A DNA stretch of 14,111 nucleotides from Synergistaceae bacterium (GTDB lineage Bacteria; Synergistota; Synergistia; Synergistales; Synergistaceae), in assembly GCA_031290815.1 (NCBI GenBank), contig JAISLO010000186.1:1-14111 (forward strand), given 5' to 3'. Positions 1 through 5,664 of the stretch are shown in pieces. How positions within the stretch are numbered: position 1 is the first letter of the stretch; each line of letters opens with the position of its first letter. Both the position numbers and the translations under genes were made by a program. Below the pieces are notes generated by a model that was not told the DNA's origin, ran no database searches, and saw only the letters and a program-made list of their open reading frames with translations.

Positions 1-279
1 AAGCGCAAGCTCATGCTCTTTATTGAGAGGATAACGAACCTGACAGATGAAGGATTGAAAACCCAATTCATAGAATATCAGGAACAGCTCGACAAGGAGG
101 GGAAGATCATGTACGTATCTATAGCAGAGAGACATTACACCAAGGTAGGTATTGAGAAGGGCAAGCTCGAAGGCAAGCTCGAAGTTGCCCGCAATCTGCT
201 TGCGGACGGATTTTCGCCGGATATTATCGCAAAAAGCACAGAACTGCCAATCGAGAAGATCCGAGAACTTATGAACTGA
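1..279 (+). CDS. Rpn/PD-(D/E)XK nuclease-transposase family protein, C-terminal part (5' end off-window)
   Basis: The frame is open to the left edge (codons for K-R-K-L precede the first ATG at 13) and ends with TGA at 277-279, so this is the tail of a gene that starts outside the window. The visible 92 residues lack a catalytic core. They contain a helical segment with the short repeat EKGKLEGKLE, followed by a tail reading LLADGFSPDIIAKSTELPIE, a helix-turn-helix-like end. Charged EG/KLE repeats followed by an 'A..LL..G...I...TGLS...I' tail are characteristic of the Rpn (YhgA-like) recombination-promoting nuclease / PDDEXK transposase family, which is often multicopy in genomes. It is followed by about 620 bases without a gene, and nothing suggests co-transcription with argG. 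Whether the full gene is intact cannot be seen. Family assignment is likely; exact function is unknown. Confidence 0.7.
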   Translation, partial: KRKLMLFIERITNLTDEGLKTQFIEYQEQLDKEGKIMYVSIAERHYTKVGIEKGKLEGKLEVARNLLADGFSPDIIAKSTELPIEKIRELMN

Positions 280-434
280 CGCCATACCCCACCCAGAAGC
301 GTGGAGCACCCCGTGCGTCAGTCAAAAGCAAGTGACATGACATATCAGATCTCATGCGGAAACGGGAATACAACGTCCTGCTGCACGAAGATCCCCGCCG
401 AGGTCAGGACGAGTGACAGGCACGAATCACTCTA
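280..434. other. Intergenic stretch upstream of the argG promoter
   Basis: I see no convincing gene here. A 6-bp inverted repeat, TGACGC (277-282) with GCGTCA (316-321), encloses a small CCAC/GTGG hairpin just after the nuclease stop codon. There is no T-run, so it is not a clear intrinsic terminator. A second inverted repeat lies at 411-432 and is listed separately. Confidence 0.4.
411..432. repeat. Inverted repeat directly upstream of the argG promoter -35 box
   Basis: GAGTGA (411-416) and TCACTC (427-432) are perfect 6-bp inverted repeats with a 10-base spacer, and they end two bases before the TTGACA box. Centre-to-centre spacing is about 16 bp. It could be a binding site for a dimeric regulator or a chance hairpin. 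It does not resemble the canonical ARG box. Confidence 0.3.
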
Positions 435-463
435 TTGACAACCGAGGGAATCTGTGACATTAT
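435..463 (+). promoter_or_regulatory. Sigma70-type promoter of the argG T-box leader
   Basis: A perfect -35 box TTGACA (435-440) is followed after exactly 17 bases by CATTAT (458-463), which matches TATAAT at four of six positions. Transcription would start near 470, giving a leader of about 430 nt that contains the T-box and ends at argG. It is the best promoter-like pair seen in the gap before argG. Confidence 0.6.
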
Positions 464-566
464 CATGCGACTTTTGGTTGTTCATTCGGTTTGCTGGAGG
501 TGAGGGTTGTGTTCAAGTGTTCGGCGCTGCGACGAGTCCGATGTGTTTTGTCGTTTGATTGCAATG

Positions 567-867
567 CAGCGTTGAAGGGGACATGGCACCCTCGTACTGG
601 CGACAGAGAAGAAACGCCGAGGCTGAAAGCGTTTCCCGCATAAGGCGAAGTCTTTTTATCCTGCCCGCACCCCTGAGCTGACGTCGAAGAAAGGCTTTAG
701 AATCAGAACACTGATTTTTGGAGCCTAGTAGATGTCCGGAGGCCCTCCGTTAAGCGGCTCAAAAGAGCGGACACGGTAAAAACGTGTCAACAAGGGTGGT
801 ACCGCGGGTTTTGTCGTTCAAATCCGTCCCTTTTTCTCCCGCATGGGAGACGAAGGGACGTTTTTTT
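567..867 (+). promoter_or_regulatory. T-box riboswitch leader of argG, predicted Arg-specific (specifier CGC)
   Basis: The leader senses uncharged tRNA and controls transcription into argG. The core T-box AAGGGTGGTACCGCGG lies at 793-807, with the tRNA-acceptor bulge TGGT at 797-800. Stem I can be folded by eye. Its base helix is CAGC (567-570)/GCTG (677-680), followed by a kink-turn-like GA internal loop. The lower helix is AGGGG (576-580)/CCCCT (670-674). The specifier loop carries CGC at 666-668 followed by A, and the helix above it is GGCA/TGCC. An AG bulge lies near 604-610, and the apical helix GAAACGC (611-617)/GCGTTTC (629-635) has a loop containing GGCTGAAA. Stem II is AGGCT (692-696)/AGCCT (722-726) with an inner AATCAG/CTGATT. 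Stem III is TGTCCG (733-738)/CGGACA (768-773) and carries CCGTTA at 747-752. CGC is an arginine codon, and the T in TGGT predicts a tRNA with discriminator A. The T-box itself is certain; the codon assignment is from hand folding. Confidence 0.93.
825..867 (+). terminator. T-box-controlled intrinsic terminator upstream of argG
   Basis: The outer stem CGTCCCTT (825-832)/AAGGGACG (853-860) and inner stem TCTCCC (835-840)/GGGAGA (845-850) enclose a small loop and are followed by seven T residues (861-867). The left arm CCCTT can alternatively pair with AAGGG of the T-box (793-796 region) to form the antiterminator. This mutual exclusion is the switch: uncharged tRNA stabilises the antiterminator and allows argG transcription. 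Confidence 0.92.
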
Positions 868-886
868 ATTCCCACAAAATAATCAT

Positions 887-891
887 GGAGG
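887..891 (+). promoter_or_regulatory. argG ribosome binding site that decides the start codon
   Basis: GGAGG lies 8 bases before the ATG at 900. The earlier in-frame ATG at 843 is inside the terminator loop, and the ATG at 885 overlaps this site, so 900 is the start. Confidence 0.85.
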
Positions 892-899
892 CGATTGCA

Positions 900-2171
900 A
901 TGGGTGGCAGCAAAGCGAAAAAGGGCAAGGTCGTTCTGGCATACAGCGGCGGGCTCGACACATCGGTGGCGATTCCGTGGCTCATGGAACAGGGTTACGA
1001 TGTCGTGACCATGACCGCCGACGTCGGACAGCAGGCCGACAACATGGACGAGATCAACGGCAAGGCCATCAAGACCGGGGCGGTCACGGCTCACATGCTT
1101 GACCTGCGCAGGGACATGGTGGAGAATTTCATCTGGCCGGGGCTCAAGGCCAACGCGCTCTACGAGGGCATCTATCCTCTCAACTCGGCTTACTCGCGCC
1201 CCATAATAGCGCAGGCGCTCGTCTACATCGCCCACCTCGAGGGCGCGGTCGCGGTCGCTCACGGTTGTACCGGCAAGGGGCAGGATCAGGTTCGCATCGA
1301 GATCTGCGCCAACGCGCTCGACCCGGACCTGGAGGTCATCGCTCCGGTCAGGGAGTGGCACATGACCAGAGAGGAAGAGATGGCCTATGCCGAGAAGCAC
1401 AATGTCCCGGTGCCGACGACCAGGAGCAGTCCTTACAGCCTTGACGACAATCTCTGGGGAAGGTCCTGCGAGTGCGGGGTGCTCGAGGATCCGTGGAACA
1501 AACCGCCGAAGGACGCTTACGGCCTCACGGCGGATCCGCTCGAGGCGCCGGACAAGCCGGCCGTGACGGAGATAACGTTCAAAAAAGGCATCCCGGTCGC
1601 GCTGGACGGCAAGCCCATGGAAGGCGTGGAGCTCATTGGAGCTCTCAACAAGCTGGCCGGCGCTCACGGAGTGGGGCGCATAGACCTCGTCGAAAACAGA
1701 CTGGTCGGATTCAAGAGCAGGGAGGTCTACGAGTGTCCGGGCGCGGTCGTGCTGATCACCGCTCACAAGGCACTGGAGACGATCACGCTTGCCAAGGATG
1801 TCATGAGGATGAAGTCCGACGTGGATAGAAAATTCGCGGAGCTCACATACGAGGGTTACTGGTTCTCGCCGCTGATGGACGCAATCCAGGCCTTCGTGGA
1901 CAAAACCCAGGAGGTGGTCAGCGGGACGGTCCGCGTTCAGCTCTACAAAGGTCAGGCGGTGGTCGAGGGCATGAAGTCTGAGAACGCGATCTACCGCTAT
2001 GATCTCGCCACGTACTCCGAGGGCGACTCGTTTGACCACTCTGCGGCCGTCGGATTTATAAAGGTTTGGGGACTCCCGATCAAGACGTGGACTCAGACGC
2101 ACTCGAGGGAGGAAGTCTCCTTCAAGTCGGCGCGGGACAAGAAACTGACCGCCGATTCGAGCGCCAAATAA
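900..2171 (+). CDS. argG: Argininosuccinate synthase
   Basis: This enzyme joins citrulline and aspartate, using ATP, to form argininosuccinate, the penultimate step of arginine synthesis in the cytoplasm. The 423-residue product has the normal family length. The N-type PP-loop ATP pyrophosphatase motif SGGLDTS is at residues 16-22. HGCTGKGQDQVR follows at 121-132, and the SPYSLDDNLWGRSCE segment and the C-terminal synthetase/multimerisation domain follow in order. The start at 900 is chosen for its GGAGG site; longer starts lie in the T-box terminator. One oddity is that the aspartate-binding Asn of the usual TGKGND motif is Gln here (Q128). The gene is monocistronic as seen, with argH not adjacent, and it is regulated by the T-box leader, so expression should rise when charged tRNA (predicted tRNA-Arg) is scarce. 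It converges with waaA. Confidence 0.97.
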   Translation: MGGSKAKKGKVVLAYSGGLDTSVAIPWLMEQGYDVVTMTADVGQQADNMDEINGKAIKTGAVTAHMLDLRRDMVENFIWPGLKANALYEGIYPLNSAYSRPIIAQALVYIAHLEGAVAVAHGCTGKGQDQVRIEICANALDPDLEVIAPVREWHMTREEEMAYAEKHNVPVPTTRSSPYSLDDNLWGRSCECGVLEDPWNKPPKDAYGLTADPLEAPDKPAVTEITFKKGIPVALDGKPMEGVELIGALNKLAGAHGVGRIDLVENRLVGFKSREVYECPGAVVLITAHKALETITLAKDVMRMKSDVDRKFAELTYEGYWFSPLMDAIQAFVDKTQEVVSGTVRVQLYKGQAVVEGMKSENAIYRYDLATYSEGDSFDHSAAVGFIKVWGLPIKTWTQTHSREEVSFKSARDKKLTADSSAK

Positions 2172-2248
2172 CCGCACATCCCCAGCCACAAGACCGCGTA
2201 CTCCGCCAGAACCCGCAAGGGGAGCAGTCCCCCGAGCCCCATATTCGA

Positions 2249-2300
2249 CAGGGCCGGGAACAAAGCCCCCTGCGGGCCCTGGTGCGGATTTTCGTGGTTT
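2249..2300 (+). terminator. Possible argG terminator
   Basis: CAGGGCC (2249-2255) pairs perfectly with GGCCCTG (2275-2281), and GGG/CCC pairing inside can extend the stem. The T-rich stretch that follows (TTTT at 2289-2292 and again near 2298) is displaced from the stem and interrupted, so this is an imperfect terminator at best. Confidence 0.35.
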
Positions 2301-2351
2301 TAGATCTGTATGAGCGATCCGATTAGTGGAGTGAGCCGCCGGCTCGCCATC

Positions 2352-2378
2352 TCGGGTTTGTTATCTGAGACAACCCGA
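2352..2378 (-). terminator. Weak hairpin just downstream of waaA
   Basis: TCGGGTT (2352-2358) and AACCCGA (2372-2378) form a 7-bp stem with a 13-base loop, a few bases after the waaA stop. No T-run follows on the minus strand, so it may only slow or protect a transcript end. Confidence 0.25.
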
Positions 2379-2381
2379 TAC

Positions 2382-3683
2382 TCATATACTGGAATGCCCA
2401 ACCAACGGCAGAACGAGCTCCCACGATCTCTTCGCCGCGCCGGACCTGGAGAGCAGATAGTCGCGTCCGGCCAGCGCGGCGGATTTCATCCCGCCGCTCG
2501 CCGCCTTTCTCCACATCTCGGCAATCTCCCCGGCATCCCTCACTTCGTAAGCCGCGCCGAGTTTGTCGAACTCAGCCGTCGGGGCCGCGAAGTCATCCAT
2601 GTTCGGCCCGTGCAGCACCGGCACGCCCCAGCTCGCCGGCTCGAGGATGTTCTGTCCGCCCCTTGGGACCAGGCTTCCCCCCACAAACACAATGTCCGCA
2701 ACGCCGTACATCTCGTAGAGCGCGCCTATCGTGTCCACCACTACTATCTCCGGCGGATCGCCGCCACTGCCTGGCGTCAGTTCCGAGTACATGGACACCC
2801 TTCCGGCTTCGCCGGCCATCTCGGCGACCCTGCCCGATCTCTCGGGATGCCTGGGCGCGAGTATGAGCATCGCGCGTCCGGAAGATCCGCGCCTGAACTC
2901 CGAGAACGCGGCTGTCACAACCTCGTCCTCGCCCTCGTGGGTACTGCCCGCCACCATACAGCTCAAGCCGCCGCCGGCGTCGATGCGCAGTTTTCTTCTG
3001 AGATCTGGAATTTTCTCGGACGCCGCCTCCATGCGCCGGATTATCGCGTCGACCTTGCAGTCCCCGGTCACGTGAATTTTTTCAGAATCCACCCCAAGAG
3101 AGATCAATCTCCGAGCATCCTCGTCTCCCCTGGCCAGGATGCGGTCAAACAACCCGTATGCCTCACGCGCCGCCGCTTTGAAAAATCCAGCCCGCCTCCG
3201 CGTCCTGTCGGAGACCCTGGCGTTCAGCAGCACTGTCGGCGCGCCTCGGCGTCTCATCTCCATGAGGATGTTCGGCCACACTTCCGTCTCAACTGTGATA
3301 TATATGGATGGGTTCAAGGCATCGCACGAGGCCCTGACGATATGCGGAACATCCCACGGAGCGTACATGCGAAACGCTATATAACGGCCCAGAAGGGCCT
3401 CCGCCGTCGCGGCTCCAGTCCCTGTGACGGTCGACAATACGATGCCGCCGCGCCATCCCGCCTCGGCCGCGCCGGACACGAACGGGCCCGCCGCCTGGAC
3501 CTCCCCGACGGAAACGGCATGAATCCACATCGTTCGTCCGCCCAAAATCTTATCCGTCTTGTCGCGCGAATAAACCCCAAGCCTCTCGTCAAAACCGACC
3601 CCGCCCGATCTCATCAGGCGATTCTTTATGAGCGGAAACGCCAGGCGCGACGCGAGCCTGTATGCGGAGAGGGCCATGCTCAT
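2382..3683 (-). CDS. waaA: 3-deoxy-D-manno-octulosonic acid (KDO) transferase, GT30 family
   Basis: WaaA (KdtA) transfers KDO from CMP-KDO to the lipid A precursor at the cytoplasmic face of the inner membrane. The 433-residue length is typical. A short hydrophobic/basic N-terminal segment (residues 1-25) suits membrane attachment. IHAVSVGE (54-61) contains the conserved catalytic Glu (E61). It is followed by ETEVWPN, NARVSDRT, a GST-type motif (AGSTHEGEDE) and APRHPERS. Near the C terminus is the nucleotide-sugar motif GGSLVPRGGQNILEPA, where common family members have His in place of Arg/Gln. The TAA stop of kdsD abuts this ATG directly with no gap and no strong ribosome site, so translation is probably coupled. 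The second in-frame ATG, two codons later, is an alternative start. How many KDO residues it adds cannot be read from sequence. It is the last gene of the operon. Confidence 0.95.
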   Translation of the reverse strand: MSMALSAYRLASRLAFPLIKNRLMRSGGVGFDERLGVYSRDKTDKILGGRTMWIHAVSVGEVQAAGPFVSGAAEAGWRGGIVLSTVTGTGAATAEALLGRYIAFRMYAPWDVPHIVRASCDALNPSIYITVETEVWPNILMEMRRRGAPTVLLNARVSDRTRRRAGFFKAAAREAYGLFDRILARGDEDARRLISLGVDSEKIHVTGDCKVDAIIRRMEAASEKIPDLRRKLRIDAGGGLSCMVAGSTHEGEDEVVTAAFSEFRRGSSGRAMLILAPRHPERSGRVAEMAGEAGRVSMYSELTPGSGGDPPEIVVVDTIGALYEMYGVADIVFVGGSLVPRGGQNILEPASWGVPVLHGPNMDDFAAPTAEFDKLGAAYEVRDAGEIAEMWRKAASGGMKSAALAGRDYLLSRSGAAKRSWELVLPLVGHSSI

Positions 3684-4682
3684 TTACGATACGCCGGCCT
3701 TCAGGATCTCGTGCAGATGGACCATCCCTATCGGGACATCGCCTTCGACCACGACGAGGACAGAGATCTCCAGCCTCTCCATCACTCTCGTCGCCTCCGA
3801 GACCAGCCTGTCCTTCGACACGACTCGCGGGTTTCTCGTCATCCCTTCCTCGACTGGAAGATCCATAGCGCATACGCCCCTGCGTTCGAGCAGCCTGCGA
3901 AGGTCTCCGTCGGTGAAGATGCCCCTGAGCGCGCCGGATTCGTCCACCACGACCGTTGCGCCGTAGCCCTTGCTAGTGATCTCGAAGAGCGCATCCCTCA
4001 CCTTGTCGCCGAGCCTCGTCACGGGAAGGGCGTCCCCGGATCCCATGAGATCAGAGACCCGCAGGAGAAGCCTGCGCCCCAGCGACCCTCCGGGGTGAAA
4101 CACGGCGAAGTCCTCCGGCTTCAAGTCTTGAAGCCTGGTGGCAATGCCTGCGATCGCGTCGCCTACAGCCATCTGAACCGCCGTGCTGCTCGTCGGCGCC
4201 AGCCCCAACGGATCGGCCTCGCGCTCGACCCCGGTGTCGAGGAATATGTCGGAGTTCTTCGCAAGCGTTGAGGCCGCGGCCCCCGTCATACCTATGACGG
4301 ACGCTCCGATGCGCTTGAAGTACGGCAGCAAGGATATCACCTCGGCCGTCTCCCCGCTGTTGCTGATGAACATCCCTATGTCTCCGGGGCATACCATCCC
4401 CAAGTCGCCGTGCGACGCCTCGGCCGCGTGAAGGAAGAACGCAGGGGTGCCAAGCGAGGCCAGGGTTGCGGCGACCTTTCTGGCTATGTGGCCGGACTTG
4501 CCGAGGCCGGAGACTACGACGCGCCCCTCGCACGAGACGATCAGCCTGGCGGCGCGGACCAAATCACCCCCCAGGCGGTTCGCTGCCTCCTCTATGGCGC
4601 GCGCCTCCTCCAGCATGACGTTTCTGCCGACGAGGCTCAAATAGTCATCAGAGATGATCTCAGCCTGATTCAAACGAATCAT
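3684..4682 (-). CDS. kdsD: D-arabinose-5-phosphate isomerase
   Basis: KdsD interconverts ribulose-5-phosphate and arabinose-5-phosphate, the first step of KDO synthesis. The 332-residue protein has the family's layout: an N-terminal SIS sugar-isomerase domain (about 45-185) and two CBS repeats (about 210-270 and 278-332). Diagnostic motifs are GLGKSGHIA (59-67, with Lys62), HAAEASHGDLG (85-95), SNSGET (107-112) and HPGGSLGRR (196-204, with His196). Lys62, Glu111 and His196 line up with the catalytic set proposed for E. coli KdsD. GGGAGG-type ribosome binding sequence stands about 10 bases before the ATG. The gene starts 79 bases after kdsA ends and its stop abuts waaA. GutQ-type paralogues share the fold, but its place between kdsA and waaA supports KdsD. 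Confidence 0.95.
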   Translation of the reverse strand: MIRLNQAEIISDDYLSLVGRNVMLEEARAIEEAANRLGGDLVRAARLIVSCEGRVVVSGLGKSGHIARKVAATLASLGTPAFFLHAAEASHGDLGMVCPGDIGMFISNSGETAEVISLLPYFKRIGASVIGMTGAAASTLAKNSDIFLDTGVEREADPLGLAPTSSTAVQMAVGDAIAGIATRLQDLKPEDFAVFHPGGSLGRRLLLRVSDLMGSGDALPVTRLGDKVRDALFEITSKGYGATVVVDESGALRGIFTDGDLRRLLERRGVCAMDLPVEEGMTRNPRVVSKDRLVSEATRVMERLEISVLVVVEGDVPIGMVHLHEILKAGVS

Positions 4683-4761
4683 TCAACTCAAACCTCCCTT
4701 GCATAGCCGTCGATTCTGCCGGTCCATTCCCAAAGGGCGGGGAAAAACCGCGGACGCCGTC

Positions 4762-5664
4762 TTATTCCAGCCCTCCGATGTCCGCGCAGGCGAATCCGAT
4801 GCGAGACCTGATCAGGCCGTCGAGCTCCTTCATCTCGTCGAGGAGGCGGCCTGCTTTATCCAGCGGCAGCATATTCGGGCCGTCGCTCTTCGCCTCGTCA
4901 GGATTCGGGTGGATCTCCAGGAAAATGGAGTCGACCCCTATCGCGAGCGCCGCCCTGACTAGGGGCAGGACAAAGCGCCTGTCGCCCCCGCTCGAAGCGC
5001 CGAGTCCGCCGGGAAGCTGGACGCTGTGCGTCGCGTCGAACATGACCGGAGCGCCAAGGGCCCTCATCAGGATGATGGAGCGAAAATCTACGACGAGCCT
5101 GTGATAGCCGAACGACGTGCCGCGTTCGCACAGCACCACCCCCCTGGCCCCAGAATCCCTGCACTTCTCTAGCACACTGGACATGTCCTCCGGCGCCATG
5201 AACTGCGCCTTCTTGACGTTCAAGGGCCTTCCCGTGCGAGACGCCGCCGCGAGCAGGTCCGTCTGCCTGCAGAGGAAGGCCGGTATTTGAAGCATATCAG
5301 CCACCTCGGAGACGGGACCGGCCTGATGGGGCTCGTGGATGTCCGTGAGCACCGGAACGCCGGTCTCAGATTTTATTCTCCTCAGCCATTCCAACCCCAG
5401 GTCGAGACCAGGGCCGCGCTCGGAGTGAACGGAGGTCCGGTTGGCCTTGTCAAACGACGCCTTGAAGACGTAGCCGAAACCGCGCCTGCCGCACTCTTCT
5501 CTCATCCTGCCCGCGACGAGCAGGCCTAGCTCCAGCGATTCCAACATGCAGGGGCCGGCTGCGACTACGAGCCTGCTCCCCCCTATCCCGAGCGGAGCAT
5601 TCCATCCTTTATTATTCTCACCGGGCGCTTCGACATGTCTCTCAGGTTCTCCGATATTTCCCAT
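4762..5664 (-). CDS. kdsA: 2-dehydro-3-deoxyphosphooctonate aldolase (KDO-8-phosphate synthase), metal-dependent type
   Basis: KdsA condenses phosphoenolpyruvate with arabinose-5-phosphate to give KDO-8-phosphate. The 300-residue product has the core motifs in order: AGPCMLES (36-43), KASFDKANRTS (68-78), TDIHEP (107-112), CRQTDLL (132-138), NVKKAQFMAPED (149-160), CERGTSFGY (179-187), DATHSVQLPGG (210-220) and EIHPNPDEAKSDGPNML (250-266). Cys39 replaces the Asn of E. coli-type enzymes, and His213, Glu250 and Asp261 complete the metal-binding set known from Aquifex aeolicus KdsA, so this should be the metal-dependent class. The start at 5664 has a strong AGGAGGAG site and gives an extra N-terminal arm of about 25 residues. 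This places the first 82 bases inside the end of the upstream lpxK-fusion gene in another frame. Confidence 0.96.
   Translation of the reverse strand: MGNIGEPERHVEAPGENNKGWNAPLGIGGSRLVVAAGPCMLESLELGLLVAGRMREECGRRGFGYVFKASFDKANRTSVHSERGPGLDLGLEWLRRIKSETGVPVLTDIHEPHQAGPVSEVADMLQIPAFLCRQTDLLAAASRTGRPLNVKKAQFMAPEDMSSVLEKCRDSGARGVVLCERGTSFGYHRLVVDFRSIILMRALGAPVMFDATHSVQLPGGLGASSGGDRRFVLPLVRAALAIGVDSIFLEIHPNPDEAKSDGPNMLPLDKAGRLLDEMKELDGLIRSRIGFACADIGGLE

Noticed and set aside
843..899. Longer N terminus for ArgG starting at the ATG at 843
   Set aside because: That ATG is in the loop of the T-box terminator and lacks a ribosome site; GGAGG before 900 and the family's N terminus fit the shorter start.
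759..2189. Long open frame on the minus strand opposite argG
   Set aside because: It mirrors argG codon structure, is rich in Arg/Val/His/Asp shadow composition, and resembles no family, while argG is unmistakable on the other strand.
2333..2345. GAGCC-GCC-GGCTC palindrome as a terminator between argG and waaA
   Set aside because: The stem is only 5 bp with a 3-base loop, and no T-run follows on either strand.
2310..4271. 653-codon open frame on the plus strand opposite waaA and kdsD
   Set aside because: It is antisense to two well-recognised genes, has Arg/His/Pro-rich shadow composition and no recognisable domain.
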